From: Methanosarcina sp. UBA5
GTDB lineage: Archaea; Halobacteriota; Methanosarcinia; Methanosarcinales; Methanosarcinaceae
Direction of reading: 5' to 3'
DNA: 41,675 nt
Assembly: GCF_002505485.1 (NCBI RefSeq)
Contig: NZ_DAVG01000095.1
Coordinates: forward strand, 1 to 41,675
Below are positions 16,271-24,981 of this stretch, piece by piece. The notes under the pieces are model-generated. The model had not been told where the DNA came from. It worked only from the letters and a program-made list of their open reading frames with translations, and did not search any database. Within the stretch, counting starts at the first letter, position 1; each line of letters begins with the position of its first letter. Both the position numbers and the translations under genes were made by a program.

Positions 16271-17254
16271 ATGACAAAAGAGATTCTCATACATCAAATT
16301 ATTGATGTATTGGCACGTGCAGGTTTTGCACTCTCCGATCGCTGCAATATTCGTCCGAGGAGCTTTGACGTTGCCGCACGGAAAGATGAAACACTATTAC
16401 TTTGCAAGGTTTTATTTAATATTGACGGCCTGAATGAAGAAACTGCCAGGGAGATGAAGTACCTGGCCGAATACCTTGGAGGCTCTGCTATTGTCGTGGG
16501 GGCAAAAACCAGAGACCAGATGCTTGAAGATAGCGTTGTGTATATGCGCTATGATATCCTAGCCCTGAATGTGCAGACTCTCTATGATTACTTTATTGAG
16601 AATGTTCCTCCTCTGGTTTCAGCAGCTCCGGGCGGGCTATACATATCCATAGAAGGAGATATACTTAAAAAAGCCAGGATGGACCAGTCAATGTCTCTTG
16701 GGACTCTTGCTGCCATGGTAGGGGTTTCCAGGAGAACTATCAGCAAATACGAAGAAGAAGGCATGGACGCTTCGATAGACGTTGTGCTCCAGCTAGAGGA
16801 TATCTTTGGGGTTGAGCTTGCAAAGCCCATAAATATCCTGAAATCCTGTGGAAGTAGGAAGCCCCGGAAAAAGGTAGAATCCAGAGCCAAAGCTCAAGAA
16901 AAGCCCTGCACACTTTTGCCGGAAGATTTGATCCTGAATACCATTTCCATGCTTGGCTATGACGTCCTTCCGACTGCACAGGCACCTTTTAAGGCCATTT
17001 CACGGGACAAATCTTCAATTATCCTTACCGGAGTCAGTGAATTCAATACGACCGTGGTCAAAAGGGCTCATCTGATGAGCAGTATTTCCTGCGTCACGGA
17101 GACTCAATCCGTATTTATCATAAACGGGCGCTCAAAAATAAAATCCGTAGAAAACACGGTTATGATCGAGAAAAAGGAACTTGACAGAATAAGTGATTCT
17201 GAGGAACTCCTTAACTTTATAGAGGAACGTAGAGAAACTCACGATGAAACGTAA
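16271..17254 (+). CDS. Archaeal HTH-type transcriptional regulator (COG1395 type)
   Basis: The protein has 327 aa. The N-terminal half (1-130) resembles a nuclease-like or sensor fold (DVAARKDETLLLCKVLFNID). It is followed by an XRE/Cro-type helix-turn-helix at about 140-170 (MSLGTLAAMVGVSRRTISKYEEEG) and a C-terminal domain. The layout matches a putative transcriptional regulator conserved in Euryarchaeota; its target genes are unknown. Its promoter has a strong TATA box very near the start codon. It is divergent from tiaS. Confidence 0.82.
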   Translation: MTKEILIHQIIDVLARAGFALSDRCNIRPRSFDVAARKDETLLLCKVLFNIDGLNEETAREMKYLAEYLGGSAIVVGAKTRDQMLEDSVVYMRYDILALNVQTLYDYFIENVPPLVSAAPGGLYISIEGDILKKARMDQSMSLGTLAAMVGVSRRTISKYEEEGMDASIDVVLQLEDIFGVELAKPINILKSCGSRKPRKKVESRAKAQEKPCTLLPEDLILNTISMLGYDVLPTAQAPFKAISRDKSSIILTGVSEFNTTVVKRAHLMSSISCVTETQSVFIINGRSKIKSVENTVMIEKKELDRISDSEELLNFIEERRETHDET

Positions 17255-17580
17255 AAGTTGAGTTACCCGAATCCAGTCTCGGGAGGACGGTGCCCTTTTC
17301 GCTACACTACGCTTCGCTCAAGAGGGCTGAATTATGGGTAAAATGAATTTTTTTTCAATTTTCTTAACTCGGGATACCACGATCTTACAATGTGGGATGC
17401 CTTGAAGTTCTTTTCCTTTTGATGTTCTGAGCCCGAGGATTTTTCTAAATTAAGTATTTTCTGGGTGCTCTGTTTCGCGGATTTTTTATTTTGATTTGTG
17501 GAGACGGGCAGAAGCTGTCTAGTCGGATAGAGGATAATTCCAAAACCCTAATATAGCACTGTTTCAATCTAAAAGCTTCG
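17255..17580. other. Spacer between the regulator gene and purN
   Basis: A hairpin with stem GCCCTTTT...AAGAGGGC near 17291-17326 may end the regulator transcript. Nearer purN, TAATATAG (about 17550-17557) is a TATA-like box only about 28 bases before the purN ATG. No gene was seen. Confidence 0.4.
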
Positions 17581-18189
17581 ATGACTGTAAAGATTGCAGT
17601 GCTGGTTTCTGGAAGGGGTTCGAATCTCCAGGCGATTATGGACAGCATTGAAAAGGGTTACATTAAGAATGCGACAATTAATGTGGTTATTTCCAATAAG
17701 GCAAATGCCTATGCGCTCGAGCGTGCAAGAAATCACGGAATAGACGCGGTTTTCCTTGATCCGGGCAAGTACGACCGGGATGAATATGATAGGGCGATCC
17801 TGAATGTTCTGAACCAGTACGAGACGGATCTTCTTCTGCTTGCAGGTTACTTCCGACTTTTAGGAAACAAAATAATTAAAGCCTACAGGAACAGGATTAT
17901 GAATATTCATCCTTCTCTTCTTCCGGCCTTCAAAGGACTTCACGCCCAGAAGCAGGCCTTCGAATACGGGGTAAAAGTTGCAGGTTGCACAGTGCATTTT
18001 GTTGACGAAGGATTGGACTCAGGGCCAATAATCCTCCAGAAGTGCGTGCCTGTGCTTACCGGGGATACGGAAGAAATCCTTACTGCCAGAATTTTGGAGC
18101 AGGAACACGTTATCTACCCTGAAGCTGTCAGGCTTTTTACCGAGGGTAAACTTAAAATTGAGGGTAGAAATGTAGTAACCGGGATTTGA
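17581..18189 (+). CDS. purN: Phosphoribosylglycinamide formyltransferase
   Basis: The protein has 202 aa. VSGRGSNLQAIM (9-20) binds the phosphoribosyl group. MNIHPSLLPAFKG contains the catalytic N108 and H110, and VDEGLDSGP contains D146; together they match the E. coli PurN triad. It transfers the formyl group of 10-formyl-tetrahydrofolate to GAR in purine synthesis. Most methanogens use formate-dependent enzymes here, so its presence fits the tetrahydrofolate genes downstream. There is no ribosome binding site, and a TATA-like box lies about 28 bases upstream, so the mRNA is probably leaderless. Confidence 0.93.
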   Translation: MTVKIAVLVSGRGSNLQAIMDSIEKGYIKNATINVVISNKANAYALERARNHGIDAVFLDPGKYDRDEYDRAILNVLNQYETDLLLLAGYFRLLGNKIIKAYRNRIMNIHPSLLPAFKGLHAQKQAFEYGVKVAGCTVHFVDEGLDSGPIILQKCVPVLTGDTEEILTARILEQEHVIYPEAVRLFTEGKLKIEGRNVVTGI

Positions 18190-18812
18190 GAAAGCGCTTA
18201 AGATCATGTAAAACCGGAATAGATTTTACCGACTAATCATAGTCTAGTTGGCACACCCCGCCGCAAGCAACGAGGTATGTTCGCGTCACCGCTCTAAATT
18301 CCGTTAAAGGAAATACTAACCCTAAACAATTAACTTTGAGCAGAAGTTAGTAACCGAAAAATGGAGTTGATAAATTATATTATCATCAACGGTTACCTGG
18401 GAAGTTTTCCATCCCCGCAGCCAAGCTAGCGGGGTATCGACGGAAATAACTTCTTTAATCCCTGATAGTTATAAATATTCCAAACTTATAGGTATTCCAC
18501 AAAGCCATATAGGCCATTATGGCTTTTCAGGTTTCGAAATCTCCTATCTTCAAGATATTCAGGAGCTTTTTGTCGGAAGTTTTGAGACTTTAGAACGAAA
18601 AATCCCCATCAAGAAGGTTATAGAGCCTGTTTAAGTACACTCCCGCTTATCCGGTGGTTCTATCGCTGAACGCCGACTTCTTGAGTAACTTTCCAATCTG
18701 GAAGGTGATTCCTGTATATATGCACATGTTAGCACTAATCAACTCATCAATCCAAACCACAAAAACTCTTGATTTTGAGAAATTTTAAAGGAATAGGTTA
18801 CAGGTGATAGTA
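18190..18812. other. Long spacer between purN and glyA
   Basis: GC-rich palindromic pieces near 18241-18450 look like Methanosarcina intergenic repeats. AGCCATA (18502-18508) and TATGGCT (18517-18523) form a hairpin. One open frame on the + strand (ending TAA near 18634) lacks a start and family resemblance. The glyA ribosome site AGGTGAT is at 18802-18808. Confidence 0.35.
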
Positions 18813-20051
18813 ATGTCTTATATTGAAAAAATTGATCCGGAATTGTTTGAGGCTATCAAGAAAGAAGCCGAGCGCCAGGAGTATAAATTAAACCTGATTG
18901 CATCCGAAAATTATGCAAGCAAAGCCATTATGGAAGCTCAGGGTTCGATTCTGACCAATAAATATGCTGAAGGATATTCCGGAAAGCGATACTACGGCGG
19001 CTGCGACTTCGTAGACGTTGCTGAAGACCTCGCGATTGCCAGGGCAAAGAAAATTTTTAAAGCAAATTACGTAAACGTCCAGCCTCACTCGGGTTCAGGA
19101 GCAAATATGGCTGTCTATTTCTCGGTTTTGCATCCCGGAGATACTATCATGTCCATGGACCTCTCGCACGGCGGGCATCTTTCTCACGGCAGCCCGGTGA
19201 GTTTTTCCGGAAAGCTCTTTAATATTGTACCTTACGGGGTCAGTAAAAAGACTGAGATGCTGGACTATTCCAATCTTATGAAAAAAGCAAAGGAAAGCAA
19301 ACCGCAAATGATTGTTTGCGGGGCTTCAGCTTATCCTCGTGAAATCGATTTCAAGCAATTCCGCGAAATTGCTGACGAGGTCGGAGCCTATCTGCTTGCG
19401 GATATTGCCCACATTGCAGGGCTTGTAGTTGCAGGTGTGCACCAGAGTCCTGTACCTTATGCGGACTTCGTTACCAGCACAACCCACAAAACCCTCCGGG
19501 GCCCAAGAGGCGGAATTATTATTTCGAGGACAGAAGAACTTGCGACCGGAATTAACAAAGCGGTTTTCCCTGGCCTCCAAGGCGGACCTCTCATGCATAT
19601 AATAGCCGGAAAGGCAGTAGCTTTTAAAGAGGCCATGAGTGAGAAGTTCAAACAGGATCAGATTCAGACCATAAAGAACGCAAAAACCCTCTGCAAATGC
19701 CTTAAAGAGAAGGGTTTTGATATAGTATCTGGCGGCACGGATAATCATCTTATGCTTGTCAATCTCAATAACATGAATATAACCGGCAAGGATGCAGAAG
19801 CCGCTATGAGCAAAGCTGGGATTATTGCAAACAAAAACACGGTGCCCTTCGAAACCCGCAGTCCCTTTGTCACGAGTGGGGTAAGGCTTGGAACCCCTGC
19901 CTGTACCACAAGGGGTATGAAGGAAAAAGAAATGGAATTAATTGCCGACTATATTGAAACTGCGATTAAAAATGCAGAAAACGATAAGACCCTGTCTGAA
20001 ACAAGTGGCAAGGTTAGAGAACTCTGTTCAAGATTCCCTGTTTATCGTTAA
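18813..20051 (+). CDS. glyA: Serine hydroxymethyltransferase
   Basis: The protein has 412 aa from ATG 18813, which follows AGGTGAT by five bases; GTG 18804 is inside that site. It has the full SHMT layout: SENYAS (31-36), HSGSGANMAVY (92-102), and the PLP lysine K226 in TSTTHKTLRGPRGG. It converts serine to glycine while loading methylene onto a pterin. In M. barkeri this enzyme has been reported to use tetrahydrofolate rather than tetrahydrosarcinapterin (from memory). It lies 24 bases before folD and is surely co-transcribed with it. Confidence 0.95.
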   Translation: MSYIEKIDPELFEAIKKEAERQEYKLNLIASENYASKAIMEAQGSILTNKYAEGYSGKRYYGGCDFVDVAEDLAIARAKKIFKANYVNVQPHSGSGANMAVYFSVLHPGDTIMSMDLSHGGHLSHGSPVSFSGKLFNIVPYGVSKKTEMLDYSNLMKKAKESKPQMIVCGASAYPREIDFKQFREIADEVGAYLLADIAHIAGLVVAGVHQSPVPYADFVTSTTHKTLRGPRGGIIISRTEELATGINKAVFPGLQGGPLMHIIAGKAVAFKEAMSEKFKQDQIQTIKNAKTLCKCLKEKGFDIVSGGTDNHLMLVNLNNMNITGKDAEAAMSKAGIIANKNTVPFETRSPFVTSGVRLGTPACTTRGMKEKEMELIADYIETAIKNAENDKTLSETSGKVRELCSRFPVYR

Positions 20052-20075
20052 TCTAAGAAGTGGGATGTTTTACCA

Positions 20076-20930
20076 ATGTCAGACGAAGGGTATGAATCAC
20101 GAATTATAGATGGGAAAGTTCTTGCAAAGAAGATTGAAGATGAAGTGAAGTCTGGAGTTGAAGCCCTTAAAAGTGGCCGGGGAATTACGCCTGGACTTGC
20201 TACTGTCCTTGTTGGCGACGACCCTGCTTCTAAAATGTACGTCCGTCTGAAGCACAGAGCCTGTGAACGTGTGGGCATTCGGGCAGAAGACCACTTTCTT
20301 CCGGCAGAAACCAGTCAGGAGGAACTTCTCTCCCTGATCAATACCCTTAACAAAGACAAGAATGTGCATGGAATTCTGCTTCAGCTCCCACTTCCGAAAC
20401 ACCTTTTCCCTCAGGAAGCAATGGAAGCAATAGCCCCTGAGAAAGATGCGGATGGCTTTCACCCCTATAATATGGGAAAGCTAATGATCGGGGATGAAGG
20501 ACTTGTTCCCTGTACTCCACATGGAATTATCCGAGCGCTTGAAGAATATAATGTGCCTATTAAGGGCAAAAATGTAGTTATTGTCGGGCACAGCAATGTT
20601 GTCGGAAAACCCATGGCAGCAATGTTCCTTAACCGGAATGCAACCGTTTCGGTTTGTCACGTGTTCACAGATGACCTTAAAAAATACACTCTCGGCGCAG
20701 ACATCTTGGTGGTTGCTGCTGGAGTTAAACACCTTATCAAAGCCGATATGGTAAAGGAAAGTGTAGTTATTTTTGACGTGGGCATTACTCAGGAAAAAGA
20801 TGGCGTATACGGAGATGTAGACTTCGAAAATTTGATCAAGAAAGCAGCTCTAATCACCCCTGTTCCTGGCGGCGTAGGCCCTCTGACAGTTTCCATGCTT
20901 ATGAAGCACGTGCTTAAATGTGCAGAATGA
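20076..20930 (+). CDS. folD: Methylene-tetrahydrofolate dehydrogenase/cyclohydrolase
   Basis: The protein has 284 aa. It shows KMYVRLKHRACERVGI with the Y55-x3-K59 catalytic pattern, QLPLPKHL (103-110), DADGFHPYNMGKL, and the Rossmann signature VGHSNVVGKPMAAMF. The C-terminus holds PVPGGVGPLTVSML. It oxidises methylene- to methenyl-tetrahydrofolate and hydrolyses it to 10-formyl-tetrahydrofolate, the PurN substrate. It is co-transcribed with glyA; the product chain serine to formyl-tetrahydrofolate is thus encoded in one unit. A T-rich tract after the stop may terminate the message. Confidence 0.95.
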   Translation: MSDEGYESRIIDGKVLAKKIEDEVKSGVEALKSGRGITPGLATVLVGDDPASKMYVRLKHRACERVGIRAEDHFLPAETSQEELLSLINTLNKDKNVHGILLQLPLPKHLFPQEAMEAIAPEKDADGFHPYNMGKLMIGDEGLVPCTPHGIIRALEEYNVPIKGKNVVIVGHSNVVGKPMAAMFLNRNATVSVCHVFTDDLKKYTLGADILVVAAGVKHLIKADMVKESVVIFDVGITQEKDGVYGDVDFENLIKKAALITPVPGGVGPLTVSMLMKHVLKCAE

Positions 20931-21086
20931 ATTTTTGAAACTTCTTTACGAAGGTCTTTTTACCAGGCCTTTTAATCTTTTTTGAGGCGTTAAAGCATTG
21001 GTTATGAGTTATTGAGTTAAGGCATCGAGCTCTCAATTTAAGGTATACATTTCTTATCTTACTCATTTCATACTAAAGCAAGAAAA

Positions 21087-21124
21087 GTTGATTTTCCCAA
21101 TTGTGCCAGATCAGGAAAATCAAC
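21087..21124. promoter_or_regulatory. Long stem-loop in the folD-folP spacer
   Basis: GTTGATTTTCC (21087-21097) and GGAAAATCAAC (21114-21124) form a perfect 11-bp stem with a 16-base loop. The loop sequence (CAATTGTGCCAGATCA) recurs almost unchanged about 110 bases downstream. It could be a terminator of folD or an RNA or protein-binding element. Confidence 0.5.
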
Positions 21125-21681
21125 CTTATTCTTCCTATCTTGCCAGTTTACGATATTAGTAGTTGTTTTTATAGACCATTTTCTAATTAACGTACAACGT
21201 TGCTTTCCTAATTGTACCAGATCAATTCTACACATCAATATTTTTATGTATTATTGAAGCTTATACTATTACAATAATGTTTACTGCCAATAATATTCAA
21301 AATAATTCTTGAGTTAAATTATATAACCTTCGTATTATATAATATTCGGTCGGCGAAATGAGGCTTGTAGCAAGGCTTAAAACCTGCTTTAATGCTTCTT
21401 AAATATACACTAAACAAATATACCTGATAAGTCAGCTTATATATATTAATTAATATATGATTACAGTGATTATTAATCCAACCCTGTAATAATCGATCAA
21501 ATAAACTCCCCCTATCTGGAAGCCTCTGCGGACGGAATAAAGAAGATTTTTCACGGAATGTAGTAAAAAGCGGAATAAATTATATTTTCGCGATTTAAAG
21601 GCATATCGTTGAAACCTACGATGATGAAAAAGCTCTGTGAAGCCGGCTTCCGTTAATATCTGCTTACTAATGCTTATTAAG

Positions 21682-21693
21682 CGCCAGCTGGCG
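21682..21693. promoter_or_regulatory. Perfect 12-bp palindrome before folP
   Basis: CGCCAGCTGGCG reads the same on both strands and lies 38 bases before ATG 21731, in an otherwise AT-rich leader. That position fits an operator for a dimeric regulator, but no copy of it was seen elsewhere in the window. Confidence 0.4.
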
Positions 21694-21721
21694 TAATTAA
21701 ATTAAAACCTATAGAGCCTGG

Positions 21722-22957
21722 TTGTCAAAAATGGTCGTTGATACTGAAATCTGCGGTATAAAAATAGGAGATAAATACCCTGCACACGTAATGGGTATTA
21801 TTAACTTTAGCCCTGAGTCCTTTTACGGAAATTCGGTCATAAGCCCTGACTCCGCGCTTGAGACAGCCCTGAAAATGGTTGAGGAGGGAGCGACATTCCT
21901 GGATCTTGGAGCTCGTTCAACATGGATACACGCCGAGCCTATTAGCAGGAAACAGGAACTTGAACGTATTTTGCCAGTGCTTGAAGCACTGGAAGGCAAT
22001 GTTGATGCTGTGATTTCCGTGGATACGATGTTTTCTGAAATCGCAGAAGAAGCTCTTAAAAGAGGAGCTGATATTATAAATGACGTTTCCGGTTTTACAG
22101 CAGATCCCAGAATGATTGAAGTAGTAGCAGATTACGGATGTCCTGCTGTTGTCATGGCCTCAAATAAATTGCCGGGTGACCCCCTCGGGATGGATGCCAT
22201 TATTGAATCCCTTGATTCTATTATACAGGCTGCTGAGTCAGGCGGCATAAGTCCGGAAAAGCTCATACTTGACCCTGCATCAGGCAGGTGGATCGAAGAA
22301 AAACTTTCCATCTACGACTTTGAAACTCTTGACGATTTTGAACGCCTTAAAATTTTTGAAAAACCTTTATTAGCAGCTTTCTCAAGAAAATCTTTCATAG
22401 GAGATGTACTTGGAAAACCTGCAACTAAAAGGCTCTACGGTAGCCTGGCTGCAGCAGCTATTGCAGTCTACAAAGGTGCTCATATCGTCCGCACGCATGA
22501 TGTACCTGAGACCGCTGATGTTGTAAAGCTTTCAGGAGCTATCAGGAGTAGGCCAAGTATAGTAAAAGAGGGCAGGTATGAGGTCTCTGTGGTTGAAGTA
22601 AAGACACCACAGGATGCAGCCATTGCAATGCGGAAACTTGGGGCTACCGCGACAGGCTCAAAGGTAATGCAGGATAAAAGCATCCATCTTATGCTGAAAA
22701 TTCATAATCTTACAACTACAGAGGCTTTGATAATAAAACAGGAAATACTTGCCAGGGGAGGGGATGCAGCCCTGACAAGGAATGCAGTTTCCCATGAAAC
22801 AGAAATGACTGATGTGCTTGTAATGGGCACTCTGCTTCAGCTTTGGCGCCTTGCCAGGAAACTTGAAGGTCAGGCGCGCTCCCTTCCACTTATTGCCGAA
22901 ATGATCCGCGAATGTATTGCAAAGCGGAGCGATCTGGAATATCGATACTTGAGGTAG
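21722..22957 (+). CDS. folP: Dihydropteroate synthase with C-terminal extension
   Basis: The protein has 411 aa from TTG 21722, or 408 from ATG 21731. DHPS motifs appear in order: GIINFSPESFYGNS, DLGARST, SVDTM, NDVSGF, AFSRKSFIGDVLG and RTHDV. It joins a pterin pyrophosphate with para-aminobenzoate. The usual DPG.GF.K is replaced by DPASGRW, so the site is divergent. A C-terminal domain of about 130 residues (GGDAALTRNAV, TDVLVMGTL) also occurs in some clostridial DHPS. It ends in UAG, two bases before the metV ATG, and an in-frame UGA follows two codons later. Confidence 0.85.
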   Translation: MSKMVVDTEICGIKIGDKYPAHVMGIINFSPESFYGNSVISPDSALETALKMVEEGATFLDLGARSTWIHAEPISRKQELERILPVLEALEGNVDAVISVDTMFSEIAEEALKRGADIINDVSGFTADPRMIEVVADYGCPAVVMASNKLPGDPLGMDAIIESLDSIIQAAESGGISPEKLILDPASGRWIEEKLSIYDFETLDDFERLKIFEKPLLAAFSRKSFIGDVLGKPATKRLYGSLAAAAIAVYKGAHIVRTHDVPETADVVKLSGAIRSRPSIVKEGRYEVSVVEVKTPQDAAIAMRKLGATATGSKVMQDKSIHLMLKIHNLTTTEALIIKQEILARGGDAALTRNAVSHETEMTDVLVMGTLLQLWRLARKLEGQARSLPLIAEMIRECIAKRSDLEYRYLR

Positions 22958-22959
22958 TT

Positions 22960-23574
22960 ATGATTATAACTTCAGCAAAACCCCTTGAGGAAATCCTGAC
23001 CCTGTTAAAGGACGAAGATGACATATTTATTATCGGATGCAACGTCTGCGCTGCAAAACTGAAGACAGGTGGAGAACCCGAAGTGCTTGAGATGATCAGA
23101 CAGCTTGAGAAAAACAGAAAGCATGTAGTAGGCTGGGCTCTCCCCACCGCAGCCTGCAGTGTCCGGTCTTTTGACTCTCTAGTCCAGAAAAATGAGAAAA
23201 TAAATGAGGCTCGCTGTATTCTGGTTATGGGCTGCGGTAGTGGAGTTTCAACTGTTGCCAGTGTAACGGAAGTGCCTGTGTTTGGCTCAAACGACACGCT
23301 TTCTCTGGGAGGTTCGAGCGAGGGTAAGCTGCTTTCAGACCAGTGTATAATGTGTGGAAAATGCACAATTGGTGAATTTGGGGGAATCTGTCCTAAATCG
23401 CGGTGCCCAAAAGGACTTCTAAACGGGCCCTGTGGGGGAGCCATTGACGGAATGTGTGAAGTCAACAGAGAGAACGATTGTGTATGGACTTTGATTTATA
23501 ATAGGTTGAACAAAATCAAGAGGCTTGATCTCCTTTATACAGTTCATGCTCCTCAGGAGCATAGAATCGATTAA
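22960..23574 (+). CDS. metV: MetV, Cys-rich partner of methylene-tetrahydrofolate reductase
   Basis: The protein has 204 aa from ATG 22960, which follows GAGGT; an earlier frame start lies inside folP. It has twelve Cys: C27 and C30 (GCNVCAAK), C66, C92 (GCGSGVS), then a dense set C129, C132, C135, C144, C149, C158, C166 and C174. This is the zinc/iron-sulfur layout of MetV, which forms a complex with MetF in acetogens. It starts two bases after folP, and metF follows after 227 bases. The electron source for the reductase is probably a ferredoxin or coenzyme F420 system (inference). Confidence 0.85.
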   Translation: MIITSAKPLEEILTLLKDEDDIFIIGCNVCAAKLKTGGEPEVLEMIRQLEKNRKHVVGWALPTAACSVRSFDSLVQKNEKINEARCILVMGCGSGVSTVASVTEVPVFGSNDTLSLGGSSEGKLLSDQCIMCGKCTIGEFGGICPKSRCPKGLLNGPCGGAIDGMCEVNRENDCVWTLIYNRLNKIKRLDLLYTVHAPQEHRID

Positions 23575-23801
23575 ATTCATTTATAGTTTTTTATTTATTT
23601 TTTAATCAGATCTATTTCCAGTGCCTGAGACGATATCTTTTACGCATCAATGAAAGTCTGCTGTAACCTCATTGAGTTACAAAAATGGAGCGATGCGGCA
23701 TTAAAGGTTTTTTGGAAATAATAGAAACAGTGTTAACCGACTGACAGTGAACGATCCCGGAGCATGGCTTTAAATAATTTCATATCTAATATTCTTACTC
23801 A

Positions 23802-24680
23802 ATGCTTTTTAATTTACGTGAAAAACTGAATTCCAGCAAATTTCTGGTTACTGCTGAAGTCTCACCTCCCAGGGGCACAAAATTTTCAGTTCCCCTAGAA
23901 GATGCTCGCCAGCTCAAGGGTATTGCAGATGCTATAAACGTTACGGACAATCAGTGCTCAATTATGCACATGAGTTCCCTGGCTTTTAGCAAGCTTCTGC
24001 TTGATGAAGGGCACGAGCCTATTATGCAGCTTACCTGTAGGGATAGGAACAGGATAGGACTTCAGTCCGATCTTCTTGGAGCTTATGCTCTTGGTATACG
24101 GAACATTTGTGTGATGACAGGAGATTTTCCTTCGTGCGGAGACCACCCAGGTTCAAAACCTGTATATGACCTTGATTCCGTACAACTCATGCAACTTGTC
24201 CGGAAGCTTGATTCAGGCATTAATTTTGCAGGAAACAATTTGGATGGAGGCACTTCTTTCTGTGCAGGTGCGGTTTCTGGCATAGACCCTGAAAAACCTC
24301 TGCAGCTCATAAAGCTTGAAAAGAAAGTAAGGTGTGGAGCTGATTTTATCCAGACTCAGGCGGTCTATGATGTGGGCATGTTTGAGGAATTTATGGAGGC
24401 TACAAGCCACCTTGAAGTGCCTGTAATTGCAGGCCTGATTCCTCTTAAATCTCTGGGTATGGCCGAATTTATGAACAAAAATATTTCGGGAATTCACGTG
24501 CCTGAAGAAATCATGTTTCGCATAAAAGATTCACCTGATCCTGTCGAAGAAGGTCTCTCAATAGCTTCAGAGACTATAAAGGAGCTTATGAAACTCTCAA
24601 GAGGAGTTCATATTATGCCTGTAGGCTCTCATAAAAATACCCCAAGACTGCTTTCTATGGCTGGAATTTCCGGAAAATAA
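23802..24680 (+). CDS. metF: Methylene-tetrahydrofolate reductase
   Basis: The protein has 292 aa and forms a TIM barrel with bound FAD. Family segments include VTAEVSPPRGTKFS, VTDNQ, MQLTCRDRNRIGLQSDLLGAY (substrate loop), VMTGDFP and FIQTQAVYDV. It reduces methylene- to methyl-tetrahydrofolate. It lies downstream of metV on the same strand. The spacer holds no strong terminator, so one transcript is possible. After the stop, T-rich repeats (24830-24885) may terminate the message. Confidence 0.92.
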   Translation: MLFNLREKLNSSKFLVTAEVSPPRGTKFSVPLEDARQLKGIADAINVTDNQCSIMHMSSLAFSKLLLDEGHEPIMQLTCRDRNRIGLQSDLLGAYALGIRNICVMTGDFPSCGDHPGSKPVYDLDSVQLMQLVRKLDSGINFAGNNLDGGTSFCAGAVSGIDPEKPLQLIKLEKKVRCGADFIQTQAVYDVGMFEEFMEATSHLEVPVIAGLIPLKSLGMAEFMNKNISGIHVPEEIMFRIKDSPDPVEEGLSIASETIKELMKLSRGVHIMPVGSHKNTPRLLSMAGISGK

Positions 24681-24981
24681 TTTTCGTAAAGGTTTAAATC
24701 ACTCTCTATCCCGGAAGACTCTTTTTCCTCTTTTTCAGCAGTAAGATCTTTTACTTCCTGTATTCCCTGCCTGAGGTTTTTATTTTTCTAGAGCACTTTA
24801 TCTGGACATATTCTCGAATCTTATTTGGACATTTTTTGCATCTTTTTTGGATATCTTCTTGCATCTTTTTTGGGATTTTGGATACATTTATCAATATCTT
24901 CCGGTATTTTACGATTTGATTTCGTATTTATTTTTGATTCAGCAAAGCAATTAAATCATTAGCTTCTAAAGGCAGCAGAGT
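24681..24981. other. T-rich spacer between metF and cofE-like gene
   Basis: Near-repeats of TTTTTTGCATCTTTTTTGG-like sequence occur at about 24830-24885, each with a run of six T. This may be the metF terminator. No gene was seen. Confidence 0.35.

Larger units (their letters stand above)
20931..21730. other. Long spacer between folD and folP
   Basis: This 800-base AT-rich stretch has no convincing gene. It contains an 11-bp stem-loop at 21087-21124, a repeat of its loop sequence near 21209-21226 (CCTAATTGTACCAGATCA), and a 12-bp palindrome at 21682-21693 just before folP. Both are listed separately. Confidence 0.4.

Noticed and set aside
18241..18450. Possible tRNA or small RNA in the GC-rich spacer after purN.
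   Set aside because: No cloverleaf, anticodon arm or CCA-type end could be drawn; the pieces look like intergenic palindromic repeats.
18460..18634. An open + strand frame ending TAA before glyA, with a stretch reading SHIGHYGFSGFEISYLQDIQ.
   Set aside because: It has no start or ribosome site and no family match, and it runs out of intergenic repeat sequence.
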